From assembly GCA_029257775.1 (NCBI GenBank), contig JARIAQ010000013.1, forward strand, positions 1 to 44,324: 44,324 bases of DNA, in the 5' to 3' direction. The position numbers and the translations under genes are program-made. This document shows positions 15,758 to 24,887 of the stretch, piece after piece. Each line of letters begins with the position of its first letter. Within the stretch, counting starts at the first letter, position 1. This stretch comes from Blautia sp. (GTDB lineage: Bacteria > Bacillota > Clostridia > Lachnospirales > Lachnospiraceae). The notes under the pieces were generated by a model. That model saw only the letters and a program-made list of their open reading frames with translations. It did not search any database and was not told the DNA's origin.

Positions 15758-17209
15758 ATGGCAGTATTAGAACATTTACAGCCTGAAAGGGTATTTTATT
15801 ATTTTGAGGAAATCAGTAAAATTCCTCGTGGATCTGGTAATACAAAGGGAATTAGTGATTATCTGGTGAATTTTGCTCATTCTCATAACTTACGTTGTAT
15901 ACAGGATAGTGACAATAATGTAATTATTTTTAAAGAAGCTTCTAAAGGGTATGAAAACGCACCTACTGTTATGCTTCAAGGACATATGGATATGGTTTGT
16001 GAAAAAACCGCAGATAGTAGTCATGACTTTACAAAAGATCCTTTGCAGCTTCGCGTAGAGGGTGATTTTCTTTCTGCAACGAATACAACTTTAGGTGGTG
16101 ATAATGGAATTGCAGTTGCTTATGGATTGGCAATTATGGAAGACACCACACTCTTACATCCTGCACTAGAGTTAGTAATTACAGTAGATGAAGAAATTGG
16201 CCTTTTGGGAGCAACGTCTATTGATACGACTCCTTTAAACGCAAAATATTTAATTAATCTGGACTCTGAAGAAGAAGGATATATTTGTGCGGGATGTGCA
16301 GGTGGTATGACAGCAGTTTCAGAAATCCCTGTTCGGTATCAGGAGTATACAGATTATAGATGGAGAATAAAGGTATCTGGGCTTTTGGGTGGACATTCTG
16401 GTGCGGAAATTGATAAAAATCGAGCAAATGCTACCTTGCTTTTGGCACGTTTTCTCCATGAAGGAAAAGAAATTGCAGAGTATTCTATTGCAGAATTATT
16501 TGGAGGCCAGAAAGATAATGCCATTCCAAGAGAAGCTGAAGCTTTGGTATTGGCTTCTAAGGAAGATGGAGAGAAACTTATAGCTTATGCAACAGCTTAC
16601 ACAGAAGCACTGAGAAAAGAATATGCGGGAAGCGATGAAGGAATTGTAATTACAGTAGAAAGCGAAGAACAGGGTACAGAGCCAGTGCTTCATCCTGTAA
16701 GTGAAGAAAAAATTTTGTTTTTCTTATTAAATTATCCAAATGGAATTCAGAAGATGTGTGGTTTTATCGATGGCTTAGTAGAAACTTCCTGTAATGTAGG
16801 AATTACAAAACTTACACCTGTCGCTTTGAGCTGTTCTGCCAGTGTAAGAAGTTCTGTTGGTACAGCGAAGAAAGCTCTAGCAGATAAGATTGCATATCTT
16901 ACTGAGTTTTTAGGTGGTACATTTACTATAGAAGGGGAATATCCTGCTTGGGAATTTAAACAAGATTCTAAACTTCGTCAGGTTTTGGTAGATGTATATC
17001 AAGAATTATATAAAAAAGATCCTATTGTTAATGTTATTCATGCAGGTTTGGAATGTGGTTTGTTTTACGAAAAAATTGAAGGATTGGATTGTGTATCAAT
17101 CGGACCTGATATGCAAGATATTCATACTTCGGAAGAAAGACTTTCAATTTCTTCTGTAGAACGTGTATGGGAATATCTTTTAGAGGTTTTAAAAAGAATA
17201 AAAGAATAA
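15758..17209 (+). CDS. pepD: Aminoacyl-histidine dipeptidase (M20 family, PepD type)
   Basis: The 483-aa protein has the M20 di-zinc metallopeptidase motifs: LQGHMDMVCEK (metal His and catalytic Asp), TLGGDNGIAVAYG (metal Asp), VTVDEEIGLLGA (catalytic Glu and metal Glu) and LDSEEEG; the last metal His is likely in NVIHAGLECGLF. The FEEISKIPRGSGNTKGISDY start and the overall length match PepD (Xaa-His dipeptidase). It hydrolyses dipeptides, including carnosine-type ones, in the cytoplasm. A strong AGGAGG precedes ATG 15758. It is followed by the long stem-loop at 17221-17293, which probably ends its transcript. Confidence 0.95.
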   Translation: MAVLEHLQPERVFYYFEEISKIPRGSGNTKGISDYLVNFAHSHNLRCIQDSDNNVIIFKEASKGYENAPTVMLQGHMDMVCEKTADSSHDFTKDPLQLRVEGDFLSATNTTLGGDNGIAVAYGLAIMEDTTLLHPALELVITVDEEIGLLGATSIDTTPLNAKYLINLDSEEEGYICAGCAGGMTAVSEIPVRYQEYTDYRWRIKVSGLLGGHSGAEIDKNRANATLLLARFLHEGKEIAEYSIAELFGGQKDNAIPREAEALVLASKEDGEKLIAYATAYTEALRKEYAGSDEGIVITVESEEQGTEPVLHPVSEEKILFFLLNYPNGIQKMCGFIDGLVETSCNVGITKLTPVALSCSASVRSSVGTAKKALADKIAYLTEFLGGTFTIEGEYPAWEFKQDSKLRQVLVDVYQELYKKDPIVNVIHAGLECGLFYEKIEGLDCVSIGPDMQDIHTSEERLSISSVERVWEYLLEVLKRIKE

Positions 17210-17220
17210 TGTCATAATTG

Positions 17221-17298
17221 CCTCCGTTTGTGCATAAGATGATATGTAATGGTAAGACTGTAGTTGCCAAAATATCTTATGTATAGACGGAGGTTTTT
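17221..17298 (+). promoter_or_regulatory. 20-bp stem-loop that contains the M23 gene's Shine-Dalgarno
   Basis: The 20 nt at 17221-17240 pair without a break (four G-U pairs) with 17274-17293. The 5' arm starts CCTCC and the 3' arm ends GGAGG, which is the Shine-Dalgarno for the GTG at 17299. The 33-nt loop holds a second small stem (TGGTAA 17250-17255 with TTGCCA 17264-17269). TTTTT (17294-17298) follows, so the element can act as the pepD terminator and can also hide the M23 start region. Confidence 0.7.
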
Positions 17299-17967
17299 GT
17301 GCTAAAAAGACTGCTGTTGTTATGTGTGCTATTATTTTTGAATATAGGGATTACAGGAGAATTAAAGGAAAGGGTATCTTTGGATGAACTAAGGCTAAGG
17401 GGACTTCCTGTGGAAAAGATGAAAGGGATGGGAATATCCAAAGAGGATATGGAAAACTATCTGATTTTTTGGAATGATTTAAAATGTTTTCCTGTTGCAG
17501 GGTCGGTTCATGCACAGACGGAAAACTTTTCTTATGAAAATAGCTGGCATGAAAAAAGACATTATGGAGGAGAACGTCTTCACGAAGGATGTGACATTTT
17601 TCCGGAAAATGCAAAGATAGATTATTATCCGGTTTTAAGTATAACAGATGGTACAGTGGAAAAAATTGGATGGCTTCCTATGGGAGGTTATCGTGTGGGT
17701 ATTCGAAGTCCTGGAGGCGGGTATTTTTATTATGCACATTTATCATCTTATTCTCAAGATTTTTGCGAAGGTAATAAGGTGAAAGCGGGAGAAGTTTTAG
17801 GATTTTTAGGAGATACAGGGTATGGAGAAGAAGGAACAAGGGGAAAATTCCCTCCTCATCTTCATTTGGGAATATATATATCTACAAAAGAAGAGGAGGA
17901 ATATTCTTTAAATCCTTATCCGGTGCTACAGTTCTTACAGGAGAGGCAGAAAAATTTTTTCTATTAA
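17299..17967 (+). CDS. M23 family (LytM-type) metallopeptidase
   Basis: The 222-aa protein has a signal peptide (LKRLLLLCVLLFLNIGITG) and a LytM domain: RLHEGCDIF (metal His and Asp), a GTVEKIGWLPMGGYRVGIRS strand, GGGYFYYAHLSSY, and PPHLHLGIY with the HxH motif. M23 enzymes cut peptidoglycan peptide bridges. The HxxxD and HxH motifs are complete, so it should be active. Context resembles SpoIIQ/SpoIVFA or cell-separation M23 proteins, but no extra domain allows a choice. The start is GTG 17299 behind GGAGG 17289-17293, which is buried in the stem-loop described separately. It ends 50 nt before the relQ gene. Confidence 0.88.
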   Translation: MLKRLLLLCVLLFLNIGITGELKERVSLDELRLRGLPVEKMKGMGISKEDMENYLIFWNDLKCFPVAGSVHAQTENFSYENSWHEKRHYGGERLHEGCDIFPENAKIDYYPVLSITDGTVEKIGWLPMGGYRVGIRSPGGGYFYYAHLSSYSQDFCEGNKVKAGEVLGFLGDTGYGEEGTRGKFPPHLHLGIYISTKEEEEYSLNPYPVLQFLQERQKNFFY

Positions 17968-17981
17968 AAAGAAAAAAAGTA

Positions 17982-17990
17982 TGCTATACT
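17982..17990 (+). promoter_or_regulatory. Extended -10 promoter candidate upstream of relQ
   Basis: TGC-TATACT (17982-17990) is a good extended -10 element, with only a weak -35 (TATTAA-like) at the expected spacing. It would begin the ten-gene unit ending at 26975. Confidence 0.4.
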
Positions 17991-18017
17991 TTAATGATAG
18001 TTAAGGAGTAATGTTTT

Positions 18018-18833
18018 ATGGAAATACGTTTGTGGCGTGAATTGCTCATTCCTTATGAACTTGCAGTGAAAGATTTGGTTATGAAATTTAATCTGCTAAA
18101 AAAAGAACATAGAGAGAAAAATCTTTATTCTCCTATTGAACAGGTAATTGGTCGTGTGAAATCTATTAACAGTATTTTAGAAAAGATGCAGGATAAGCAG
18201 ATTTCTTGGAATGAATTAGAAGATAGAATTGAAGATATTGCAGGTGTGCGGATTATTTGTCAATTTTGTGAAGATATTGAAAAAGTAGCAGAATTAATCC
18301 GAAACCGCAGTGATATGAAAGTGCTGGAAGAAAAGGATTATGTGACACATGGAAAGAATAGCGGTTATCGAAGCTATCATATGATTGTGTCTTATTGTGC
18401 AGAAACTTTGGCAGGGAAAAAAGAAATTCATGCAGAAATTCAGATACGGACGTTGGCAATGAATTTTTGGGCAACGATAGAACACTCTTTACAATATAAA
18501 TATAAAGGAAATGTGCCTGTAGATCTTGCAAATAGATTAGCAAAAGCAGCAGATTCAGTATTGGAACTAGATGAAGAAATGTCTCTTGTACGTAGTGAGG
18601 TTATGGATGCACAAAAGACAATGCTTCATCAATCTAATTTGGTGGCAGATATTTTAAATAATATAGAAAATCTCTATTATTATGCAAATCGAAGTGTGGC
18701 AGGTGAAATATTGCAAGAATTTTATCAGTTGTATCAAGAAAAAAATTGTAAAAAGTTAGAATATTTTTACAGGGAACTGGATTCTCTTGCGGAAAGTTAT
18801 CATGCGCAGGCATTGACATATGAAGATATATAG
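18018..18833 (+). CDS. relQ: Small alarmone synthetase, GTP pyrophosphokinase family (RelQ-like)
   Basis: The 271-aa protein contains the RelA/SpoT synthetase core: IEDIAGVRIICQFCEDIEKV, NSGYRSYHMIVSY and EIQIRTLAMNFWATIEHSLQ. It lacks the HD hydrolase, TGS and ACT domains of long RSH enzymes, so it is a small alarmone synthetase that makes (p)ppGpp from ATP and GTP/GDP. The size fits RelQ/SAS1 rather than RelP. RelQ enzymes are typically transcriptionally induced by cell-wall stress and allosterically activated by pppGpp. TAAGGAG supports ATG 18018. It heads a run of ten closely spaced plus-strand genes. Confidence 0.93.
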   Translation: MEIRLWRELLIPYELAVKDLVMKFNLLKKEHREKNLYSPIEQVIGRVKSINSILEKMQDKQISWNELEDRIEDIAGVRIICQFCEDIEKVAELIRNRSDMKVLEEKDYVTHGKNSGYRSYHMIVSYCAETLAGKKEIHAEIQIRTLAMNFWATIEHSLQYKYKGNVPVDLANRLAKAADSVLELDEEMSLVRSEVMDAQKTMLHQSNLVADILNNIENLYYYANRSVAGEILQEFYQLYQEKNCKKLEYFYRELDSLAESYHAQALTYEDI

Positions 18834-18851
18834 AATAAAGGAAAGAGAAAA

Positions 18852-20249
18852 ATGATAAATTTACCAAAAGAATTCGAACAAGAAATGCGTAGTTTATTAG
18901 GAATAGAGTTTGAAGAATATAGGAAAACATATGAGAACCCTGTTCGCCAGGGCTTGCGATTTAATCCTTATAAGTTGACAAAGTCTTCATGGGAAGCGAT
19001 CATGCCTTTTAAGAAAGAACAGATTCCTTGGGTGGAAAATGGATATTATATTCATACTGGAGAAATGGAGAAAAATCCTGCAAGACATTCGTATTATTTT
19101 GCAGGACTTTATTATCTCCAGGAACCAAGTGCTATGACTCCTGCTAGTCGTTTGGAGATAGAACCTTATGATAAGGTGTTGGATTTATGTGCCGCACCTG
19201 GCGGAAAAGCTACGGAGTTAGTTGGCAGGTTACATGGGAAGGGGATTTTGCTGGCCAATGATTTAAGTAATAGTAGAGCAAAAGCTCTTTTAAAAAATCT
19301 TGAACTTACTGGGGCACCAAATTTTTATGTAACCAGTGAGGAACCAGCTAAGCTGGTAAAACATTTCTCAGAATTTTTTGATAAAATTTTAATTGATGCT
19401 CCTTGTTCAGGAGAAGGAATGTTTCATAAGGAGCCTAAAATGGCAGAATATTGGTTGGAAAAATCTCCTGATTATTATTCTGAAATTCAAAAAGAATTGA
19501 TTATACAAGGGGCTCAGATGTTAAAACCAGGAGGAAAAATGCTTTACTCCACTTGTACTTTTTCCACAAAGGAAAATGAGGAGACCATTGCTTATTTGTT
19601 AGAGCAAAGGGATGATATGGAAGTTATTACCCCATTAGGATATGAGGGCTTTTCCGAAGGAATTTGTATTGAGGGAAAGAGTCAGGAGATATGCAAACAA
19701 TTAAAACAATGTGTTCGTATTTTTCCACATAAAATGGGCGGAGAAGGACATTTTATGGCATTAATTCAGAAAAAAGAAATTAGCGATGAAAAGAAAGAAA
19801 TCAAGGAGACTGCTGCACAAAAAGGAGAAAAACTAGATGCTTGTGTAGAAGAATTTTTAAAATTGGTATCTTTTGATTTTTCTCATGGTAGGATGAAAAA
19901 AGAGAAAGATAAACTTTATTTTTTACCAGAAAATGTGGAAATGCCGAAGCTTCGCTATTTACGTACAGGACTTTATCTGGGAGAAATCAAAAAAAATCGT
20001 TTTGAACCTAGTCAAGCTTTTGCAATGGCATTGTCACCAAATACTTTTCATTCTTGTGTTATGCTTTCTTCAAATGATATTCGTACGGTGAAATATTTAA
20101 AAGGAGAAACCATTGATATTTCAGACTTAAAATCAGATCAGGAAAAAGGTTGGCAATTGGTTTGTGTAGATGGTTTTTCTTTGGGATTTGGAAAGTTAAA
20201 CCGAGGAATTTTGAAAAATAAATATTATGCAGGCTGGAGAATGCAGTAA
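18852..20249 (+). CDS. rRNA cytosine-C5-methyltransferase (RsmF-like, NOP2/Sun family)
   Basis: The 465-aa protein has the SAM-dependent m5C-methyltransferase core: VLDLCAAPGGKATEL (motif I), IDAPCSGEGMFHKEP (motif IV) and MLYSTCTFSTKENEETI (motif VI, catalytic Cys). The N terminus has GLRFNPYKLT and QEPSAMTPASRL, and a PUA-like C-terminal domain follows after residue about 300 (RMKKEKDKLYFLP, YLGEIKKNRFEPSQA). That arrangement matches RsmF, which methylates 16S rRNA, though Firmicute homologues may target other cytosines. Its stop overlaps the start of the next gene (TAATG). Confidence 0.93.
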   Translation: MINLPKEFEQEMRSLLGIEFEEYRKTYENPVRQGLRFNPYKLTKSSWEAIMPFKKEQIPWVENGYYIHTGEMEKNPARHSYYFAGLYYLQEPSAMTPASRLEIEPYDKVLDLCAAPGGKATELVGRLHGKGILLANDLSNSRAKALLKNLELTGAPNFYVTSEEPAKLVKHFSEFFDKILIDAPCSGEGMFHKEPKMAEYWLEKSPDYYSEIQKELIIQGAQMLKPGGKMLYSTCTFSTKENEETIAYLLEQRDDMEVITPLGYEGFSEGICIEGKSQEICKQLKQCVRIFPHKMGGEGHFMALIQKKEISDEKKEIKETAAQKGEKLDACVEEFLKLVSFDFSHGRMKKEKDKLYFLPENVEMPKLRYLRTGLYLGEIKKNRFEPSQAFAMALSPNTFHSCVMLSSNDIRTVKYLKGETIDISDLKSDQEKGWQLVCVDGFSLGFGKLNRGILKNKYYAGWRMQ

Positions 20250-20965
20250 TGGGAAAAATGAGATTAGATAAGTATTTAGCTGATATGGGACAAGGTACCA
20301 GAACAGAAGTGAAAAAGGCGATAAAGAAAGGTAAAATTTTGGTTAATCAAGAAATAATCAAAAGTCCTGAATATAAAATTGATGTGCAGGCAGATATTGT
20401 TTTGATAGAGGGGAAAAGAATTGTTTATGAAGATATGGTGTATTATATGTTAAACAAACCCCAAGGAGTCATATCTGCAACAGAGGATAGAAGAGCAAAA
20501 ACAGTTTTGGATTTGATTGAAGATAAGAAAAGAAAAGATTTGTTTCCGGTAGGACGATTAGATAAAGATACAGAAGGCTTATTGTTGATTACCAATGATG
20601 GAGAATTGGCTCATCAGTTACTTACCCCGAAAAAACATGTAGATAAAAAATATTTTGTTCGATTAAAAACTCCTTTGTCAGAAGAGAGTAGAAATCATTT
20701 AGAAGAAGGTGTTGATATCGGGGAAGATAAACTTACTATGCCTTCTCAGGTATTCTTTCTGAATGAAGAGAAAAACGAGGTAGAGATTATTATCTGCGAA
20801 GGGAAATTTCATCAGGTAAAAAGGATGTTTCAGGCAGTAGGAAATGAAGTAATATTTTTAAAACGATTATCCATGGGAAGTTTGGTTTTAGATAAAACAC
20901 TTCAGCCAGGGGAGTATCGTTTGTTGACATCAGAAGAGATTGAGAGGTTAAAGAAAAATGCTTGA
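20249..20965 (+). CDS. RsuA-family 16S rRNA pseudouridine synthase
   Basis: The 238-aa protein begins with an S4 RNA-binding domain (MRLDKYLADMGQGTRTEVKK, ILVNQEIIK) and continues with the RsuA/RluB/E/F catalytic domain, including PVGRLDKDTEGLLLITND with the catalytic Asp, KYFVRL and EGKFHQVKRMFQAVGNEV. RsuA-type enzymes convert U516 of 16S rRNA to pseudouridine; RluB/E/F act on 23S, and these subgroups are hard to separate by eye. It overlaps the preceding gene by one base and the following HAD gene by 8 nt, implying translational coupling. Confidence 0.92.
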   Translation: MGKMRLDKYLADMGQGTRTEVKKAIKKGKILVNQEIIKSPEYKIDVQADIVLIEGKRIVYEDMVYYMLNKPQGVISATEDRRAKTVLDLIEDKKRKDLFPVGRLDKDTEGLLLITNDGELAHQLLTPKKHVDKKYFVRLKTPLSEESRNHLEEGVDIGEDKLTMPSQVFFLNEEKNEVEIIICEGKFHQVKRMFQAVGNEVIFLKRLSMGSLVLDKTLQPGEYRLLTSEEIERLKKNA

Positions 20966-21617
20966 GAATATAAAAGCAGTGATATTTGATTTAGATGGAA
21001 CATTGGTAAATTCTATGTGGATGTGGAAAGCTATTGATGTAGAGTATTTGGAAAGAAAGGGAATTGATGTACCTACGGATATCCAGGCATTTCAAGAAGA
21101 ACTAGAAGGTATGGGATTTACGGAAACAGCAATGTTTTTTAAGAAGAGATTTCAAATTGAAGATTCTTTGGAAGAAATTAAAAAGACATGGGTTTCTATG
21201 TCAGAAGAAAAATATTGTAATGAAGTTCCATTAAAACCGGGTGTGAAAGAATTTTTAGAAGAACTGGAAAAAAGACATATTCGTATTGGGATTAGTTCCA
21301 GCAACAGTCGAAAATTAATTGAAACAGTTTTAAAAGCACATCATATTGAGAAGTATTTTGATTGTATTACGACTTGTTGCGAAGTGCCTAACAGTAAGCC
21401 TGCACCAGATGTATATTTAAAAACAGCGGAAGGACTACAAATTGCACCTGAAGAGTGTCTTGTTTTTGAAGATGTTCCTATGGGTATTATGGCTGGAAAA
21501 AATGCGGGAATGCAAGTATGTGCTGTTGACGATGATTATAGTAAAAGACAGGAAATGGAAAAGCGCAGACTTGCAGATTATTACATAGAGGATTATTATG
21601 AGGTATGGAATTTATGA
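20958..21617 (+). CDS. HAD-superfamily phosphatase/phosphomutase (beta-phosphoglucomutase-like)
   Basis: The 219-aa protein has HAD motif I FDLDGTLVNSM (nucleophile and acid/base Asp), motif II GISSSNSRK, a Lys in NSKPAPDVYLK and motif IV VFEDVPMGIMAGKNAG. The helical cap between residues about 15 and 85 gives subfamily I architecture, as in beta-phosphoglucomutase and phosphoglycolate phosphatase. The substrate is not predictable. It overlaps both neighbours (8 nt with the pseudouridine synthase, 4 nt ATGA with ygiQ), so it is clearly cotranscribed and probably coupled. Confidence 0.9.
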   Translation: MLENIKAVIFDLDGTLVNSMWMWKAIDVEYLERKGIDVPTDIQAFQEELEGMGFTETAMFFKKRFQIEDSLEEIKKTWVSMSEEKYCNEVPLKPGVKEFLEELEKRHIRIGISSSNSRKLIETVLKAHHIEKYFDCITTCCEVPNSKPAPDVYLKTAEGLQIAPEECLVFEDVPMGIMAGKNAGMQVCAVDDDYSKRQEMEKRRLADYYIEDYYEVWNL

Positions 21618-23488
21618 GTACAAAATTTTTGCCTGTAACTAAAGAAGAAATGGAAGCTAGAGGAATTTGGCAACCAGATTTTGTCTATGTTTGTGGTGAT
21701 GCTTACGTGGATCACCCTTCCTTTGGAGCTGCCATTATCACAAGACTGTTAGAAAGCCGTGGTTATTCTGTAGGGATAATTGCACAGCCTGATTGGCGAA
21801 AAAAGGAAAGTATTGCAATTTTTGGAGAACCTCGATTAGGTTTTTTAGTTTCTGCTGGAAATATGGATTCTATGGTTAATCATTATACTGTAGCCAGAAA
21901 ACATCGAAAGCAAGATGCGTATTCTCCTGGAGGAGAAATGGGATTGCGTCCAGACAGAGCAGTGACAGTATATAGTAATTTGATTCGCCAAACGTATAAG
22001 CATACACCAATTATTCTGGGCGGAATTGAGGCTTCTTTGCGAAGATTAGCACATTATGATTACTGGTCTGACAGTATGAAACGTTCGGTTTTAATGGATT
22101 CTGGAGCAGATTTGATTTCCTATGGAATGGGAGAAAGAAGTATTCTTAAAATTGCAGAAGCATTGGATCAAGGATTTCCTGTAAGTTCAATTACTTTTAT
22201 CCCAGGGACAGTTTATAAGACCAAAACAATACCCAAAGAAGGAGTGATTCTTCCTTCTTATGAGAAATTAAATGAAGATAGAAAGGCGTATGCTGATAGT
22301 TTTCGTATACAATATGAGAATACAGATGCTTTTTCTGGAAAAGTTCTTATAGAGTCCTATGGGAATAGAGGATTTGCAGTACAAAATCCGCCGTCTAAAC
22401 CTTTAAATCAGAAAGAGATGGACGAAATTTATGACTTGCCTTATACAAGAACTTACCACCCTATGTATGAAAAGAGAGGAAAAATCCCAGCAATCGAAGA
22501 GATTAAGTTTAGTATTACCAGCAATAGAGGGTGTTTTGGAGGTTGTAATTTCTGTGCACTTGCATTTCATCAGGGACGAATTGTGCAAACTAGAAGCCAT
22601 CACTCCATGATAGAAGAAGCAAAAGCTTATGTAAAAGAAAAAGATTTTAAAGGTTATATTCATGATGTAGGAGGACCTACAGCAGATTTTCGTCATCCAG
22701 CCTGTAAAAAGCAAGAAACAAAAGGTGTATGCACAAATAAGCAATGTTTATTTCCAAAACCCTGTAAAAATTTAGTGGCAGATCATAAAGATTACCTGGA
22801 ACTTCTTCGGAAATTACGGGAAGTGCCAGGAGTGAAAAAAGTTTTTATACGATCGGGTATTCGTTTTGATTATGTTTATGCAGATTCTTCCTCGGAATTT
22901 TTAGATGAATTAGCGAAATATCATGTTAGTGGACAACTTCGTGTAGCCCCAGAGCATGTATCTGATGAAGTGCTGTATTATATGGGTAAACCGGAACATT
23001 ATATCTACCAGCAATTCTTAAAAAAATTTGAAAAAGCAAATGAAAAATCAGGGAAAAAGCAATATGTAGTTCCTTATTTAATGTCCTCTCATCCTGGATG
23101 CACGTTAAGAGAGGCTGTAAAGTTGGCCGAATATGTACGAGATATGGGTTTTATACCAGAGCAAGTACAAGATTTTTATCCAACTCCATCTACCATGTCT
23201 ACCTGTATGTATTACACGGGTATTGATCCACGAACAGGCAAGAAAGTTTATGTACCTAAAACTACAAAAGAAAAATCTATGCAGAGAGCTTTGCTTCAAT
23301 ATAAAAATCCAGAAAATTATGAATTAGTTAAAGAAGCATTACTCTTGGCAGGCAGAAAGGATTTAATTGGTTTTGATAAGAAATGTCTGATACGGCCAAG
23401 AAGCATGGCAAATAAAGAGCAAAATAGAAAGAAACCTTTAGCAAAGAAAAAGAAATCCATTCGAAATGTACATAAAAGAAAGGGATAA
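21614..23488 (+). CDS. ygiQ: YgiQ family radical SAM protein
   Basis: The 624-aa protein opens with the typical FVYVCGDAYVDHPSFGAAII segment and has the GGIEASLRRLAHYDYWSD block and a radical-SAM cluster motif GCFGGCNFCALAFHQGR (CxxxCxxC). Later blocks are HDVGGPTADFRHPACKKQ, RSGIRFDYVY and RVAPEHVS, and DFYPTPSTMSTCMYYTGIDP near the C terminus. The C-terminal tail is Lys-rich. Radical SAM enzymes use a 4Fe-4S cluster and S-adenosylmethionine; the reaction of YgiQ proteins is unknown. I use ATG 21614, which overlaps the HAD stop as ATGA, rather than ATG 21605, which sits only about 1 nt from its GAGG. Confidence 0.95.
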   Translation: MSTKFLPVTKEEMEARGIWQPDFVYVCGDAYVDHPSFGAAIITRLLESRGYSVGIIAQPDWRKKESIAIFGEPRLGFLVSAGNMDSMVNHYTVARKHRKQDAYSPGGEMGLRPDRAVTVYSNLIRQTYKHTPIILGGIEASLRRLAHYDYWSDSMKRSVLMDSGADLISYGMGERSILKIAEALDQGFPVSSITFIPGTVYKTKTIPKEGVILPSYEKLNEDRKAYADSFRIQYENTDAFSGKVLIESYGNRGFAVQNPPSKPLNQKEMDEIYDLPYTRTYHPMYEKRGKIPAIEEIKFSITSNRGCFGGCNFCALAFHQGRIVQTRSHHSMIEEAKAYVKEKDFKGYIHDVGGPTADFRHPACKKQETKGVCTNKQCLFPKPCKNLVADHKDYLELLRKLREVPGVKKVFIRSGIRFDYVYADSSSEFLDELAKYHVSGQLRVAPEHVSDEVLYYMGKPEHYIYQQFLKKFEKANEKSGKKQYVVPYLMSSHPGCTLREAVKLAEYVRDMGFIPEQVQDFYPTPSTMSTCMYYTGIDPRTGKKVYVPKTTKEKSMQRALLQYKNPENYELVKEALLLAGRKDLIGFDKKCLIRPRSMANKEQNRKKPLAKKKKSIRNVHKRKG

Positions 23489-23491
23489 TCT

Positions 23492-24235
23492 ATGGAAATT
23501 GCAATAGTTACAGGGGCTTCTTCTGGTATGGGAAAAACATTTACAAGGCAGATTTCAGAGAAATATAAGGAAATTGAGGAAATATGGGTAATTGCCAGAA
23601 AAAAAGATAATTTAGATTATTTGAAGAAAGATGCTTCTAGACTTCGAATCTTTCCCATGGATTTAACTGACAGGAAAGCGTTAGAAAAATTCCGATGTCT
23701 TTTGGAAAGAGAAAAACCATGTATTCAAATTTTGGTAGAAAGTGCAGGAATGGGAATCCAAAGAAAGGTAGAGGATACGACAGTGGAGGAGCTGTGTCAA
23801 ATGACAGAATTAAATTGTACATCAATGACGGCTTTTTTAGGACTTTGTCTTCCCTATTGTAAAAAAGGTAGTCGCATTTTATGCCTTTCTAGTGGTGCAG
23901 CTTTTATGCCACAACCTGGTTTTGCAGTATATGCGGCTTCTAAGGCTTATGTATTACATTTTGCAAGAGCATTAAGAGTAGAGCAAAGAGGTAGAATTAC
24001 CGTCACCGCAGTATGTCCTGGACCTGTTGATACTCCTTTTTTAGAAAAAATGGGAGGAAAGGAAAATATGCCTTTTTACAAGAAACCTTTTATTGCTTGT
24101 GCAGATGATGTTGTGAGAAAGGCATTAAAAGACAGCGAAAAAGGAAGAGATATTTCTGTATATGGTTTTTCTATGAAAGTTCTACGGGTATTATGCAAAA
24201 TTCTACCCAGAAAACTTATGATGTATTTTATGTGA
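23492..24235 (+). CDS. Short-chain dehydrogenase/reductase (SDR) family oxidoreductase
   Basis: The 247-aa protein shows the classical SDR features: cofactor motif TGASSGMG at the N terminus, a D-L pair (FPMDLTDRKA), SSGAAF with the catalytic Ser, and YAASKAYVLHF (YxxxK). VCPGPVDTPF follows. The Arg after the first beta strand (WVIARKKDN) suggests NADPH preference, as this position often binds the 2'-phosphate. The substrate is unknown. It follows ygiQ by 3 nt and sits within the long RNA-modification/HAD unit, with no functional link that I can read. Confidence 0.92.
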   Translation: MEIAIVTGASSGMGKTFTRQISEKYKEIEEIWVIARKKDNLDYLKKDASRLRIFPMDLTDRKALEKFRCLLEREKPCIQILVESAGMGIQRKVEDTTVEELCQMTELNCTSMTAFLGLCLPYCKKGSRILCLSSGAAFMPQPGFAVYAASKAYVLHFARALRVEQRGRITVTAVCPGPVDTPFLEKMGGKENMPFYKKPFIACADDVVRKALKDSEKGRDISVYGFSMKVLRVLCKILPRKLMMYFM

Positions 24236-24261
24236 AAAAGAAATCTCTAAGGAGCGATGAA

Positions 24262-24879
24262 ATGAAAAATATAAAAAGGAAAATACAAAAAGGAGATTTT
24301 GGTTACATTAAAAGCCAGCAGAAAAAGCGCATCTTTTATACCTTGCTTGCTTTTATACCACCGTTGGTGATGTTTTTGACAGGACTTCTTATATATGGAG
24401 AAAGAAAAAACGTGTTTACAGTATTTGCCGTAGTTGCATGTTTGCCTGCATGTAAATTTGCAGTTGGTATGATTATGATGCTTATGCAAAAGCCTATGAA
24501 AGAAAGGGATTATCAGGAGATTGAAAAACATAAGCATGAATTGGTATGCGGTTATGAGTTTGTTGTTTCTGCTTATGAAAAGCAATCGTTTTTAGATTCC
24601 ATTGCAATTTGTGGAAATACAGTAGTAGGTTACACTAGCAGGGAAAAAACAGATACGCTATTTGTAGAAAAACATATTCAAGATATTTTAAGACAGAATG
24701 GATTTTATGTCAGTGTAAAGATTTTTAGAAAATTAGGAGATTATACGAAGCGTCTGGAAACTATGTGGGAACATCGAGATGTGCTGGAAAAGGATATTAA
24801 ATTTAAGCCAGATTCAGACGAACCTAAACTTACAAGAAACGAAAAAATAAAAAGGGTAATTTGTGCAATTTCCCTTTAG
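24262..24879 (+). CDS. Hypothetical protein with two membrane helices
   Basis: From ATG 24262, which follows TAAGGAG with 7-nt spacing, this gives 205 aa; an upstream in-frame ATG (24193) would overlap the SDR gene and lacks a good site. The protein has a basic N terminus (MKNIKRKIQKGDFGYIKSQQ), two hydrophobic segments (IFYTLLAFIPPLVMFLTGLL and FTVFAVVACLPACKFAVGMI) and a soluble C-terminal domain with ICGNTVVGYTSREKTDTLFV. I recognise no named family. It sits between the SDR and RluA genes and is likely cotranscribed. Confidence 0.72.
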   Translation: MKNIKRKIQKGDFGYIKSQQKKRIFYTLLAFIPPLVMFLTGLLIYGERKNVFTVFAVVACLPACKFAVGMIMMLMQKPMKERDYQEIEKHKHELVCGYEFVVSAYEKQSFLDSIAICGNTVVGYTSREKTDTLFVEKHIQDILRQNGFYVSVKIFRKLGDYTKRLETMWEHRDVLEKDIKFKPDSDEPKLTRNEKIKRVICAISL

Positions 24880-24887
24880 GAGAAATG

